From NCBI RefSeq assembly GCF_014202475.1, contig NZ_JACHGV010000002.1, positions 993,983 to 1,057,982 of the forward strand: DNA of 64,000 nt. The letters run 5' to 3'. Numbering within the stretch: position 1 is the stretch's first letter; each line of letters starts with the position of its first letter. The notes beneath the pieces are model-generated. The model saw only the letters and a list, made by a program, of their open reading frames with translations. It had not been told where the DNA came from and did not search any database. This document shows, piece after piece, positions 1 through 8,972 of the stretch. The DNA is from Streptomyces paradoxus (GTDB lineage Bacteria > Actinomycetota > Actinomycetes > Streptomycetales > Streptomycetaceae). Position numbers and translations under genes: made by a program.

Positions 1-154
1 ACATGCGCCCCAGAGACACGCATGCCGCGCTTTACCCTTCCCATTTTTCAAGAACACGTCAAGGCCGTTTGCGGCCGCCATGTCCAACTACGGGGGCTAT
101 GCCGGGAGTCTGAGGGCGTGAGTGTGATGTAAAACCCGGACATGGGGCACGGAA
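1..154. other. Gene-free flank downstream of prfB
   Basis: No convincing gene is seen here. The stretch lies between the prfB terminator and the window edge. In Streptomyces the gene beyond prfB is usually ftsE on the same strand, so this should hold its promoter and leader (inference from known gene order). On the minus strand a TTGACG hexamer (57-62) could be a -35 box, but no clear -10 follows at 16-18 bases. Confidence 0.4.
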
Positions 155-189
155 AAGGCAACTGCCGCTCTGATGGCGGCAGTTGCCTT
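155..189 (-). terminator. Rho-independent-type terminator of prfB
   Basis: A perfect 14-bp stem (155-168 pairs with 176-189) has a 7-base loop and sits 10 bases past the prfB stop codon. On the minus strand the stem ends in a short T run, as expected for intrinsic termination. The stem is long enough to act in both directions. Confidence 0.8.
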
Positions 190-199
190 ATCGACAAAC

Positions 200-1303
200 T
201 TACTTCTCCTGCTGCTTGCGCCAGCGAATTCCGGCCTCGATGAAACCGTCGATCTCGCCGTTGAACACCGCCTCGGGGTTGCCGACCTCGAACTCGGTGC
301 GCAGGTCCTTGACCATCTGGTACGGGTGCAGGACATAGGAACGCATCTGGTTGCCCCAGGAACTGCCGCCGTCCTTGAGGGCGTCCATCTTGGCCCGCTC
401 CTCCTGGCGCTGCCTCTCCAGCAGCTTCGCCTGGAGCACGTTCATGGCCGTCGCCTTGTTCTGGATCTGCGAGCGCTCGTTCTGGCAGGAGACGACGATG
501 CCGGTGGGGAGGTGCGTGAGGCGCACCGCGGAGTCGGTGGTGTTGACGCCCTGGCCGCCGGGGCCGGACGAGCGGTACACGTCCACGCGCAGTTCGGACT
601 CGTCGATCTCGATGTGGTCGGTCTGCTCGACCACGGGCAGGATCTCGACGCCCGCGAAGGACGTCTGCCGCCGGCCCTGGTTGTCGAAGGGCGAGATGCG
701 CACGAGCCGGTGCGTGCCCTGCTCGACGGAGAGCGTGCCGTACGCGTAGGGCGCCTGGACGGCGAAGGTGGTCGACTTGATGCCGGCCTCTTCCGCGTAC
801 GAGGTCTCGTAGATCTCGGTCTTGTAGCCGCGCTGCTCGGCCCAGCGCAGGTACATGCGCTGGAGCTTCTCGGCGAAGTCGGCGGCGTCGACGCCACCGG
901 CCTCGGCGCGGATGTTCACCAGGGCCTCACGGGAGTCGTACTCGCCGGAGAGGAGGGTGCGGACCTCCATCTCGTCGAGCGCCTTCTTCACGGCGGTGAG
1001 CTCGGACTCGGCCTCGGCGCGGGTGTCCGGGTCGTCCTCCTCCTCGGCCATCTCGAAGAGGACGCCCAGGTCGTCGATGCGACCGCGCAGGGCCTCGGCC
1101 TTGCGCACCTCGGCCTGGAGGTGGGACAGCTTGCTGGTGATCTTCTGCGCCTCATCGGGGTTGTCCCAGAGGGACGGCGCGGCCGCCTGCTCCTCGAGCA
1201 CGGCGATGTCTGCCCTCATCTTGTCGAGGTCCAGAACGGCCTCGATCGACTCCATGGTCGAGGAGAGGGACTTGAGCTCTTCGGATACGTCGACGACTGC
1301 CAC
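200..1303 (-). CDS. prfB: Peptide chain release factor 2
   Basis: This is RF2, the class I release factor that reads UGA and UAA and triggers peptidyl-tRNA hydrolysis on the ribosome. The 367-residue product has the full RF2 layout: an N-terminal helical domain, the SPF stop-codon reading tripeptide (in [15 protein letters not shown]), and the catalytic GGQ loop ([20 protein letters not shown]). The start is GTG with a GGAGGG just upstream, a short spacing. The reading frame is continuous, so there is no in-frame UGA programmed frameshift of the E. coli type; actinobacterial prfB genes are known to lack it. A hairpin separates it from the upstream kinase gene on the same strand. Confidence 0.97.
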   Translation of the reverse strand: MAVVDVSEELKSLSSTMESIEAVLDLDKMRADIAVLEEQAAAPSLWDNPDEAQKITSKLSHLQAEVRKAEALRGRIDDLGVLFEMAEEEDDPDTRAEAESELTAVKKALDEMEVRTLLSGEYDSREALVNIRAEAGGVDAADFAEKLQRMYLRWAEQRGYKTEIYETSYAEEAGIKSTTFAVQAPYAYGTLSVEQGTHRLVRISPFDNQGRRQTSFAGVEILPVVEQTDHIEIDESELRVDVYRSSGPGGQGVNTTDSAVRLTHLPTGIVVSCQNERSQIQNKATAMNVLQAKLLERQRQEERAKMDALKDGGSSWGNQMRSYVLHPYQMVKDLRTEFEVGNPEAVFNGEIDGFIEAGIRWRKQQEK

Positions 1304-1318
1304 GCCCTCCAGCGTAAC

Positions 1319-1355
1319 GGCTCCGCCCGGCGGCCATCGCCGGGCGGCCGGAGCC
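1319..1355 (-). terminator. Hairpin between pkaB and prfB
   Basis: A GC-rich inverted repeat (GGCTCCG-CCCGGCG against CGCCGGG-CGGC-CGGAGCC, four-base bulge) follows the pkaB stop codon within 10 bases. No T run follows, which is common for Streptomyces terminators. It could cut read-through from the kinase genes into prfB. Confidence 0.55.
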
Positions 1356-1361
1356 GGCGGC

Positions 1362-2609
1362 TCAGGGGGTCTGCGGGGCGGAGTTCTTCGTGTCCTGGGG
1401 AGGTGCGCCGCCGTCGTCGTCCGAGGTGGTCAGCCAGGCGCCGACGCCGATCGCCGCCGCGAGGGCGACCGCGCCCGCTCCCAGGGCCACCCGGCGGCGC
1501 CGGGCCGCGGCGCGGTTGCGGGCCGAGCCGGGGCGGGGGGTGCCCGCGGTGCGCGGGGCCCTGGCCGTGCCGTGGGCGCCCCCGGCCAGCTCGTCGGGGG
1601 CGGGGACGCGCATCGAGGTGTGGGTGTCACGGTTGGAGTCGGCCGGCTTCGCGCCCGGCACCAGGGGCACCGCACCCCGCCGCCGGACCCGCTCCCCGGC
1701 CGGTGCCGGTCCCGCGGGCTGCTCCTCGCGGTCGGTCTCCTCCGCGGACTCGGTGTCCGGCTCGTCCACCTCCAGCGGGGGCATGCCCGCCAGCATCGGC
1801 AGCAGCTCGCGCAGCCGGGCTCCGAGCTCCGAGGCCCGCAGCCGCGAGGCCGGGGCCTTGGCCAGACACTGCACCAGCAGCTGCCACAGCTCGTCCGGGA
1901 TGCCGGGCAGCGGGACGACCGTCTCCGTGACGTGCCGGCGCAGGACCGCGCCGGGGTGACCGCCGCCGAAGGGGGTGAAGCCCGCCAGCAGCTCGTAGAG
2001 GACCGTGGCGAGCGCGTAGATGTCGACGGACGCGCGCGGGGGCAGGCCCTCGACGATCTCCGGGGCGAGGTAGTCCGGAGTGCCGATGATCTTCGTGGCC
2101 TTGGTCCGGCGCGGGGTGTCGATGAGTTTGGCCACGCCGAAGTCGGTCAGCAGCGCGCGGTGCGAGCCGCCGGGGCCGAGCGGGCCCTGCATGTCCAGGA
2201 GGACGTTCTCCGGCTTGACGTCCCGGTGCACCACGCCCGCGGCGTGCGCGGCCGCCAGCCCGTCGGCGATGTCGGCCGCGATCGCGACGGCCGCCTCGGG
2301 GGCCAGGCGCCGGTCCCGGTCGAGCCGGGTGCGCAGGTCCGTGCCGCGCACGAGGTCCATGACGAGCGCCAGGTCGTTGCCGTCGACGACCAGGTCGCGC
2401 ACCGAGACGACGTGCGGGTGCTCCAGGCCGAGCAGCGCGGTGCGCTCCTGGACGAAGCGCCCGACGAGTTCCTGGTCGGACGCCAGGTCCTCGCGCAGCA
2501 GCTTGATGGCGACGGGGCCTTCCGGCCCCTCACCCAGCCACACCGTGCCGGCGCTGCCCCGCCCCAGGATCTGGTGGGCGGTGTACCGGCTGCCGATCTT
2601 CCGTGCCAA
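1362..2609 (-). CDS. pkaB: Membrane-anchored Ser/Thr protein kinase (PkaB-like)
   Basis: A eukaryotic-type Ser/Thr kinase of 415 residues. The kinase domain fills residues 1-270: Gly loop GRGSAG (about 16-21), Lys36 in VAIK, catalytic HRDVKPEN with Asp130, and DFG at 156-158. A basic, proline-rich linker follows. One hydrophobic segment near residues 365-385 would leave a short acidic tail outside the cell. There are no PASTA repeats, so it differs from PknB/StkP. The start is TTG, chosen because a GGAG lies six bases upstream and the kinase domain begins at once. It lies downstream of a second kinase gene on the same strand. The symbol follows the S. coelicolor pkaA/pkaB pair, which matches in order and size. 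Confidence 0.9.
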   Translation of the reverse strand: MARKIGSRYTAHQILGRGSAGTVWLGEGPEGPVAIKLLREDLASDQELVGRFVQERTALLGLEHPHVVSVRDLVVDGNDLALVMDLVRGTDLRTRLDRDRRLAPEAAVAIAADIADGLAAAHAAGVVHRDVKPENVLLDMQGPLGPGGSHRALLTDFGVAKLIDTPRRTKATKIIGTPDYLAPEIVEGLPPRASVDIYALATVLYELLAGFTPFGGGHPGAVLRRHVTETVVPLPGIPDELWQLLVQCLAKAPASRLRASELGARLRELLPMLAGMPPLEVDEPDTESAEETDREEQPAGPAPAGERVRRRGAVPLVPGAKPADSNRDTHTSMRVPAPDELAGGAHGTARAPRTAGTPRPGSARNRAAARRRRVALGAGAVALAAAIGVGAWLTTSDDDGGAPPQDTKNSAPQTP

Positions 2610-2710
2610 GGCTGCTCCTACCGACGCGTGTTGTCGCTAAAACTACGCGTCCGGAGAGCCAACCTTCACCGTGGAAGCCGAAATCACCCGCCGGGTGTCG
2701 ACAAATCACC

Positions 2711-2727
2711 AACCCCGCGGGGCGGTT
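2711..2727 (-). terminator. Short GC hairpin between pkaA and pkaB
   Basis: An imperfect palindrome (AACC...GGTT arms around a GC core) lies just after the pkaA stop codon. It has no T run and is short, so it may only be a weak terminator. The remaining bases up to the pkaB TTG start hold no gene. Confidence 0.3.
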
Positions 2728-2731
2728 CCGG

Positions 2732-4426
2732 TCAGTTCGTGCCGGAACTGCTCCCGCCGAGCTTCTCGAACCAGCCGGTCACGGTGCTGAACCAGTCGGT
2801 GAGCTGGTCCCAGTAGCCCTTGCCGGTGCCGATCCACTCCTGGAGCGGGCTCAGTTCCCAGATCAGCCAGCCCGCGACGAACAGGATGACGATCGTGAAG
2901 AGACAGCCCTTCAGGCAGCCGAGCCCGGGGATCCGCATCGGGTTGGCGCTGCGCTGCCGCGGCTGCCGGGGCTCGCGCTGCGGCTGCTGGGGCTGCTGCG
3001 GCTGGGGCGGCGGCGCGGGCGGGGCGTAGCGCTGCGGCGGCTGGGGCCGCTGGGGCTGCGGGGCGTACTGCTGGGGCTGCTGCTGTTGCGGGTGGCCGTA
3101 GCCGGGCCCGGGCGGGGGTGCCTGGCGGCGCGGGGGCTGCTGGGGCCGGGCCACCTGGCGCTGGGGCCGGCGGCGCAGCGGGTCCTGGCCGGGGTCGAGG
3201 TACTGGACCTGCGTCTGCTCGTTGCGGTCACGAGCCGCCCGCAGCTGGTTCTGCCACGGGTGCGGGTCCTCGGGGCCGCCCTGCTGCCCCTGCTGACCGG
3301 GGTGGCCGGGCGAGCCCGGCGGGACCGGCGGCATGACGGCGGTCGGGTCCGCCGCGCCCCGGTGGGGCATGACGGCCGTGGGGTCGGCGGCGCCGGCCGG
3401 GCCGCCGGTGTGCGGCATGACGCTGGTCGCGGCGTTCGGGTCGTACGAGCCGGCGCCCTGCGGGAGGACCTGGGTGGGGTCGGCGTCGCCGGACATGTCC
3501 GGCACCGGCGCGGGGGCCGGGTCGGGCACGAGGAGCATGCCGACGCCCTCGGCGGCGGCGATCTGCGCGGAGTTCGCGTGCACCCCGATGCCCTCGGCGA
3601 CGACGCGCAGGCCGCGGGCGAGGTTCTCGGCGCTGGGCCGCTCGTCGGGGTTCTTGCGCAGGCAGCGCTCGATGACCGTCCACAGCGGGTCGGGGACGGT
3701 GGAGGGGCGGCGCGGCTCGGCGCTCAGGTGCTGGTGCAGCACTTCCAGGGCGGAGCCGCCGGAGAACGGCGGGCGGCCCGTGACCAGCTCGTACAGCAGG
3801 ATGCCCGCGCCGTAGATGTCGACGGCGGAGGTCTGCGGACGGCCCTCGGCGGACTCCGGGGCGACGTACGCGGGCGTGCCGACGAACTCCTGGGTCCGGG
3901 TCAGCCCCGGGGAGTCGGCCAGCCGGGCGATGCCGAAGTCGGTCAGCAGCGGGTGCATCCGCCCGTCGTACTGCTGGAGCAGGACGTTGGCCGGCTTGAG
4001 GTCGCGATGGACGACGCCGTCGGCGTGGCTGGCGGCGAGCGCGTCGGCGATCTGGGCGGTGAGCAGGGCCGCGGCGACCGGGGTGAAGGGCCCGTTCTCG
4101 CGCAGGTAGCGGTGCAGGTCGGGGCCCTCGACGAGGTCCATGACCAGCGCCAGCAGCTCGCCCTCGACCACCAGGTCGCGGACCCGGACGATATTCGGGT
4201 GGGTCAGCCGGAGCAGGACGGAGCGCTCGCGGAGGAACCGCATGACGATGTCCGGATCGCCGGCCAGCTCCTCCTTGAGGACCTTGATCGCGACGGTCTC
4301 GCCGGGCTGCCCCGGCACGGCCGCCTCGGCGCCCGCGGTCTCGCGCTGGCGGGCTCGCCAGACGGTGCCCGTGGCGCCGCGTCCGAGCGGCTCCTCGAGC
4401 AAGTACTTGCTGCCTACCGGCCGCAC
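2732..4426 (-). CDS. pkaA: Membrane-anchored Ser/Thr protein kinase (PkaA-like)
   Basis: A 564-residue Ser/Thr kinase. Kinase motifs are the Gly loop GRGATG (15-20), Lys48 in VAIK, HRDLKPAN with Asp142, and DFG at 163-165. Residues 300-500 are a low-complexity linker: three DPTAVMP-like blocks, then a Pro/Gln-rich stretch. A single membrane helix (GCLFTIVILFVAGWLIWEL, around 510-530) leaves about 35 residues outside, with no recognisable sensor domain. The start is GTG with AGGGAG upstream; the kinase domain begins immediately. It shares strand and probably transcription with pkaB, and is divergent from an FHA-domain ATPase, a plausible phosphothreonine-reading partner (inference). The symbol is taken from the S. 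coelicolor pkaA/pkaB pair. Confidence 0.9.
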   Translation of the reverse strand: MRPVGSKYLLEEPLGRGATGTVWRARQRETAGAEAAVPGQPGETVAIKVLKEELAGDPDIVMRFLRERSVLLRLTHPNIVRVRDLVVEGELLALVMDLVEGPDLHRYLRENGPFTPVAAALLTAQIADALAASHADGVVHRDLKPANVLLQQYDGRMHPLLTDFGIARLADSPGLTRTQEFVGTPAYVAPESAEGRPQTSAVDIYGAGILLYELVTGRPPFSGGSALEVLHQHLSAEPRRPSTVPDPLWTVIERCLRKNPDERPSAENLARGLRVVAEGIGVHANSAQIAAAEGVGMLLVPDPAPAPVPDMSGDADPTQVLPQGAGSYDPNAATSVMPHTGGPAGAADPTAVMPHRGAADPTAVMPPVPPGSPGHPGQQGQQGGPEDPHPWQNQLRAARDRNEQTQVQYLDPGQDPLRRRPQRQVARPQQPPRRQAPPPGPGYGHPQQQQPQQYAPQPQRPQPPQRYAPPAPPPQPQQPQQPQREPRQPRQRSANPMRIPGLGCLKGCLFTIVILFVAGWLIWELSPLQEWIGTGKGYWDQLTDWFSTVTGWFEKLGGSSSGTN

Positions 4427-4788
4427 GTCATGCGCTCCCTGGTGCTTGCCTTGCCTGCTGGCCTGTCCGACCCACTGTAGTGCCGGGCGGCCGAGGACCG
4501 GAGTGTCGTCTTTCTGTGGGTCTTACGTAGCGCCCCTCACACGCGTTCGAAGGAAAGACGCTCACCTCGGTCTTGTGGTTGCCGGTAACGAACGTGACTG
4601 ATCTCAAGAGGTCGCCTGTGGGTCATCTCTCAGGCACTTTTGCGGGCAGAGCCGACCAATCAAGATCACCTTTTCCGGAGCGAGGGGCGCACTGTCAGTG
4701 GCAGGTGCGAGGATGCTGGCAGTACTGGCCGACGTGCTGGGGCGGGGTGGGGGACTCCGCGCCCGGGCAGAAGGGACCGCTGACGGCG
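4427..4788. promoter_or_regulatory. Divergent promoter region between pkaA and the FHA-FtsK gene
   Basis: This non-coding stretch must hold the promoters of both divergent genes. On the minus strand, TTCGAA and TACGTA hexamers 16 bases apart (around 4528-4555) are a weak promoter candidate for pkaA. The open frame of the plus-strand gene extends back to 4573, but that part is rich in Cys, Trp and His and does not look coding. Confidence 0.4.
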
Positions 4789-7700
4789 ATGCAGATCCGG
4801 CTGACCGTCGTAGATCCGCTGGGCCCGTCGGCGCCGGCGCGGGACCGCGCCCCGCGCAGCGACGTACTGGTCACGGCCCCCGCCGGTACGGCGCTCGCCG
4901 CGGTGGCGTCGGCGCTCGTCCAGGCGGTCTCCGGAGGTGACGGCTCGGGCACGCCCGTGCTGTACGCCGGGGAGCAGCGGCTGGACGCGCAGCGCTGCAC
5001 GCTCGGCGAGCCCCCGCTGACCGACGGTGCGGTGCTGTCGGTGGGCGCGCCGGGCGAGCCGGAGCCGCATCCCGAGCTGGACGACGCCCCGGCCCAGCTC
5101 CAGGTCGTGGCCGGCCCCGACGCCGGCGGTGTCCATCTGCTGCACGGCGGCGAGATCCGCATCGGCCGTTCCGCCGACGCCGACGTGCCCCTCGACGACC
5201 CGGACGTCTCCCGGCTGCACTGCGCGGTGACGGTGAGCGCGGACGGCCGCGTCGCGGTCGCCGACCTGAACTCCACGAACGGCACGACGGTGAACGGCAC
5301 GCGGGTCGGCGCCCGGGTGGTCCCCTTCGCGCCGGGTGCGCTGCTGCGGATCGGCGAGTCGGCCCTGCGGCTGGCCCCGGCCGGGGGGCCGGGGGGCCGG
5401 GTGGAGACGACGCCGGACGGGGAGGGGCACGTACGGGTGGCCGGCCCCGCCGGGCCCGAGGTGCTGCCCCCTTCTCCCGCGCGCGTGGGGGATCCGGGAC
5501 CGGCCGGTTCTTCGGGCCCCACGCATCACGCGTACGGCTCGGCGGCCTGGGGCACGCCGGGTGCAGCGGGTCCCGGCTCCGCCGATCCGGCCGTGGTGCC
5601 GGGGCAGGGCGGGGCACCGCGGATCGAGAGCGAGGGTGCCGGGGCGGGGTCTCAGGCACCGCGGACCGGCGGCGGGGGCGAAGCCCTCTCGGGTGACCGC
5701 CGGAGCGGGGCGCCCACCTCGGGCGGCCTGGGAGAAGCACCCTCCGGCAGCCGCCGCAGTGACCTGCCGCCGTCAGGAGCGGGGGGCGCTGCCCACGCCG
5801 GGGACCGCCGAAGCGACGTGCCCACGCAGGGCAGCCGGGGCGAAGCACCCGCCGGGAGCCGCCGAAACGACGCGCCCGCCCCCGACGACCAGGGCGAAGC
5901 ACCCTCCGGCAGCCGCCGGGACGACGTGCCCACGCGGGGCGACCAGGCCGAAATACCCTTCGCGAGCCGCCGGAGTACCGTGCCGCACCCGGCCGGCCGG
6001 GGCGAAGCACCCTCCGGCAGCCGCCGGAGCGAGGTGCCCCACCCTGGCCCGGGGGGCGCTGCCCATGCGGGGGACGGCTGGAGTGAGGTGCCGCCCGGCG
6101 GTACCGGGGGTGGGGCGCGTCGGCAGACGGTCGGCGGTGCATCGGGGCCCGGGGCCCGGCAGACCTCCTCCGGGACGCACGAAACGCGCACCCGGCAGCA
6201 GGCGCCGCCCCCGGCCTCTCCCGGAGCCCCGGCCGACGCCGTACGGCAACGCGATGCGGGAAGGCCCGCGAGCGGCGCCGGGGACACGCACGCGGGTCGT
6301 TCCGGGATCACGGCGGACGGGTACGACACCGGTACCGCGGACGAGACCGGACCGCACCGCTGGGTCCAGGACGGGCCGGCCGCTACCGACGACCCGGCCC
6401 TCGCGGACCAGCGTGCCGGGCGCGGTCGCAAAGGCACTCCCCTGCGCGGCACCGACGTGCCCCCGGGGAGCCGCAGGCGTGGGGGGCTCGGGGCGTGGGC
6501 CCGGCGGCTGGCCGGAGGGCGTGGCGAGCAGGTGGCGGAGCCGTCTGAGGCGTACGAGGACGAACCGGCCGCGGTGGTGGCGGAGCAGCACCCCCTCGTC
6601 GTACCGGCCGCGCCGGAGACCTGGCCGGACCCGGCCACGCTGCTGCTGACGGCCCTGGGGCCCGGGCCGCGGCTGTGGGAGCGCGGCCCGGGCCATCCTG
6701 AGGCGCTCGCCGTGCGCCTCGGTACGGCCGACCGGGCGGCGCCGGACGGCTCGGGCCTGCTGCCCGCCGTCCCCGTGACCGCCGGGCTGCGCGAGGTCGG
6801 CGCGCTCGGCCTGGCGGGGCCGCGGGCGCGGCTGGCCGGGCTGGCGCGGGCCGTGCTGGCCCAGCTCACCGCGCTGCACTCCCCGGACACGCTGGAGATC
6901 GTCCTGATCGCCGCGGACCGCTCCCGCCCGCTCGAGGAGCGCACCGCCGAGTGGTCCTGGCTGGGCTGGCTGCCGCACGTGCGCCCGGGGCACGGGCAGG
7001 ACTGCCGGCTGTTGCTGGCCCTCGACCGCGAGCAGGCCGCGGCCCGCACCGACGAACTGACCCGCCGCCTGGAGGATCAGCTGGCGGACGCGGCCGCGGG
7101 GACCGGCGCACAGCCCACCGGTGCCGGCCCCTCCCCCGCCCGGACCGCCCCGGCCCCCCGCCGCCCCTCCTGGGCACGGGACGACGACTCCGGCTCCGGC
7201 ACCGGTTTCCCCGGCCCGTACACGGTCGTGGTCGTCGACGGCGACCCCGGCGGCGCCGACCTGCGCGAAGCGGTCGGGCGGCTCGCGCTGGAGGGCCCCC
7301 GGGCGGGGATCCACGTCGTCTGCCTGGCCGAGACGGCCGCCGCCTCCCCGGCCTCGCCGGTGACGGAGACGTACGAGGCGGCCTGCTCGGTGGCGCCGAC
7401 GTTCCGGCAGTGCGGCGCGGTCGCGCTGCTCAGCGGGGACGTGGCGACGGCCCTGCGGCTGATGCGGGTGGCCCGGGTCGGCGGTGACGGCGCACCGGCC
7501 GGGCCGGTCGGGCACGGCACCGTCGCCACCGTCGACGCCGTCTCCGCGGCCTGGGCCGAGCGGTTCGCGCGGGCGCTGGCGCCGCTGCGGACGGACGGCC
7601 CGGCGGGCGAGAGCCAGCCGCGCGTCTCCGCACCACTGCCGCAGGCCGCCCGCCTGCTGGACGAGCTGGGACTGGCCCGGGCCACCCCGGCGTCGCTGAT

Positions 7701-8796
7701 GGCGCGCTGGGCGGACGCAGCCGATGACGCCGACGCGCTGGGCGGACGCGTGCGCGCGGTGCTGGGCGCCGGTCCGCGCGGGCCGGTCTGCGCGGACCTC
7801 GCGGTCCACGGCCCGCATCTGCTGATCGAGGGCCCGCCGGGCAGCGGCCGTACGGAGCTGCTGCGGGCGATCGTCGCGTCGCTGGCCGCGGCCGAGCGGC
7901 CGGACCGGCTCGGCATCGTGCTGGTCGACGGCCGGGGCGGCCCGGGCGCGGGCGGCGGGCACGGCGAGGGACTGCGGGTCTGTACGGACGTACCGCATGT
8001 CACCACGCTGCTCATGGCCCACGACCCGGTCCGGATGCGGGAGTTCGCGCAGTCCCTGAGCGCCGAGCTGAAGCGGCGTGCGGAGCTGCTCGGACGGTCC
8101 GACTTCGCCGAGTGGCACACCGGGCGCGAGCTGTCGGGCCGTATGGTCACGCAGCGCACGGCGACGGGCCGGGGCGGTGCCCAGGCCGAGGCGGGAGGGT
8201 CCGGCGACCTCGACTCCCCGTCCAGTTCCACCATTCGGCTGCGGCCAGGAGCGGCCCGGCGGCAGACGGAGGCCGCCGCGCCCCCGCTCCCCCGGCTCGT
8301 CGTGGTCGTCGACGACCTGGACGCGCTGGTCTCCCCGGCGCTCGGATCGACCGGCCGGCCCGCGGCGGGGTCGGTGATGCGCGCGCTGGAGGCCGTGGCC
8401 AAGGAGGGCGAGCGGCTCGGCGTCCATCTGGTGGCGGCCACCGGCCCGTGCCCCCGTACGGCGGAGACGGAACCGGCGCGCCGGGCCACCCTGCGTGTCG
8501 CGCTCGACGCCCCGGCCTCCGGCCCGGACGAGCCCGCTCCCGGGCGGGGCAGGCTGACCGGTGCGGACGGGCGGGTCACCCCGTTCCAGGGCGGTCGGGT
8601 CACCGGCCGGATCCCCCGGACGGCGACACTGCGCCCCACGGTCGTACCCCTGGAATGGCACCGCATGGGTGACCCTCCGGCCCGGCGTCCGGTGCGGGAA
8701 CTCGGAAACGGCCCGACCGACCTGGCACTGTTGGCCAGCGCGCTGGAAAGGGCGGCGCGGGAGGTCGCGGCGGCGAAGGTGCCGTCGCTGCTGTAG
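4789..8796 (+). CDS. FHA-domain FtsK/EssC-like ATPase with 18-residue repeats
   Basis: A predicted cytosolic ATPase of 1335 residues. Order: an N-terminal MQIRLTVVDP segment like the start of EssC/FHA proteins; an FHA domain (about 103-195, with GRSADAD, SRLHC and NSTNGT motifs); eight exact-length 18-residue repeats (297-440); a disordered linker; an EccC/EssC-type region (GLAGPRARLAGLARAV, then LHSPDTLEIVLI); and a C-terminal FtsK/SpoIIIE domain with LLIEGPPGSGRT near 1011-1022 and a Walker B-like LVVVVDDLDAL. The Walker A lysine is Arg here. The ATG was chosen because homologous-looking sequence starts there; AAGGGA lies about 12 bases upstream. No other type VII secretion genes are nearby. 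FHA domains bind phosphothreonine, so the adjacent PkaA/PkaB kinases are candidate partners (inference). Confidence 0.85.
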   Translation: MQIRLTVVDPLGPSAPARDRAPRSDVLVTAPAGTALAAVASALVQAVSGGDGSGTPVLYAGEQRLDAQRCTLGEPPLTDGAVLSVGAPGEPEPHPELDDAPAQLQVVAGPDAGGVHLLHGGEIRIGRSADADVPLDDPDVSRLHCAVTVSADGRVAVADLNSTNGTTVNGTRVGARVVPFAPGALLRIGESALRLAPAGGPGGRVETTPDGEGHVRVAGPAGPEVLPPSPARVGDPGPAGSSGPTHHAYGSAAWGTPGAAGPGSADPAVVPGQGGAPRIESEGAGAGSQAPRTGGGGEALSGDRRSGAPTSGGLGEAPSGSRRSDLPPSGAGGAAHAGDRRSDVPTQGSRGEAPAGSRRNDAPAPDDQGEAPSGSRRDDVPTRGDQAEIPFASRRSTVPHPAGRGEAPSGSRRSEVPHPGPGGAAHAGDGWSEVPPGGTGGGARRQTVGGASGPGARQTSSGTHETRTRQQAPPPASPGAPADAVRQRDAGRPASGAGDTHAGRSGITADGYDTGTADETGPHRWVQDGPAATDDPALADQRAGRGRKGTPLRGTDVPPGSRRRGGLGAWARRLAGGRGEQVAEPSEAYEDEPAAVVAEQHPLVVPAAPETWPDPATLLLTALGPGPRLWERGPGHPEALAVRLGTADRAAPDGSGLLPAVPVTAGLREVGALGLAGPRARLAGLARAVLAQLTALHSPDTLEIVLIAADRSRPLEERTAEWSWLGWLPHVRPGHGQDCRLLLALDREQAAARTDELTRRLEDQLADAAAGTGAQPTGAGPSPARTAPAPRRPSWARDDDSGSGTGFPGPYTVVVVDGDPGGADLREAVGRLALEGPRAGIHVVCLAETAAASPASPVTETYEAACSVAPTFRQCGAVALLSGDVATALRLMRVARVGGDGAPAGPVGHGTVATVDAVSAAWAERFARALAPLRTDGPAGESQPRVSAPLPQAARLLDELGLARATPASLMARWADAADDADALGGRVRAVLGAGPRGPVCADLAVHGPHLLIEGPPGSGRTELLRAIVASLAAAERPDRLGIVLVDGRGGPGAGGGHGEGLRVCTDVPHVTTLLMAHDPVRMREFAQSLSAELKRRAELLGRSDFAEWHTGRELSGRMVTQRTATGRGGAQAEAGGSGDLDSPSSSTIRLRPGAARRQTEAAAPPLPRLVVVVDDLDALVSPALGSTGRPAAGSVMRALEAVAKEGERLGVHLVAATGPCPRTAETEPARRATLRVALDAPASGPDEPAPGRGRLTGADGRVTPFQGGRVTGRIPRTATLRPTVVPLEWHRMGDPPARRPVRELGNGPTDLALLASALERAAREVAAAKVPSLL
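5677..6108 (+). repeat. Eight tandem 54-bp in-frame repeats
   Basis: Eight consecutive 54-bp units each encode 18 residues with consensus GEAPSGSRRSDVPxxGxx. The units stay exactly in frame and of equal length although they differ at several positions; units 3 and 8 carry GAAHAGD in place of GEAPSGS. They form a flexible Arg/Ser-rich spacer between the FHA and ATPase parts. The RRS cores could be phosphorylation sites (inference). Confidence 0.9.
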
Positions 8797-8804
8797 CCGG
8801 TGAG

Positions 8805-8844
8805 GGCCGCCGGGCCCACCCGGCGGCCAGGGCCCGCGGCCCTG
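8805..8844 (+). terminator. Tandem hairpin terminator after the FHA-FtsK gene
   Basis: Two adjacent perfect stems follow the stop codon. The first pairs 8805-8814 with 8819-8828 (10 bp, CCCA loop). The second pairs 8828-8834 with 8838-8844 (7 bp, CGC loop). They share one base. There is no T run. Confidence 0.7.
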
Positions 8845-8888
8845 GTCACGAGGGAGTCACGATCCCCCGCTTGACAGCCGACGCCATC

Positions 8889-8918
8889 TTGCCGCCCCCG
8901 CACACCCGGGCGTAGACC
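8889..8918 (+). promoter_or_regulatory. Candidate promoter of the sugar ABC operon
   Basis: TTGCCG and TAGACC hexamers are 18 bases apart and 55 bases upstream of the lipoprotein start. A near-palindrome CTCGACGTTCGACGAG follows at 8937-8952 and would suit a LacI- or GntR-type repressor. No regulator gene is adjacent. Confidence 0.4.
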
Positions 8919-8972
8919 AGATCGCACGGGAGCGCGCTCGACGTTCGACGAGAAACGAAGAACGGGGCAGTC

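Noticed and set aside
200..1303. A programmed frameshift in prfB
   Set aside because: The frame is uninterrupted from GTG to TAA, and RF2 motifs are all in one frame.
4573..4788. A 72-codon N-terminal extension of the FHA-FtsK protein
   Set aside because: The extension is rich in Cys, Trp and Arg and lies in the divergent promoter region; the EssC-like start MQIRLTVVDP is at the ATG 4789.
5677..6108. The 54-bp repeats as a CRISPR array
   Set aside because: There are no unique spacers between repeats, the units are divergent and in frame, and no cas genes are present.
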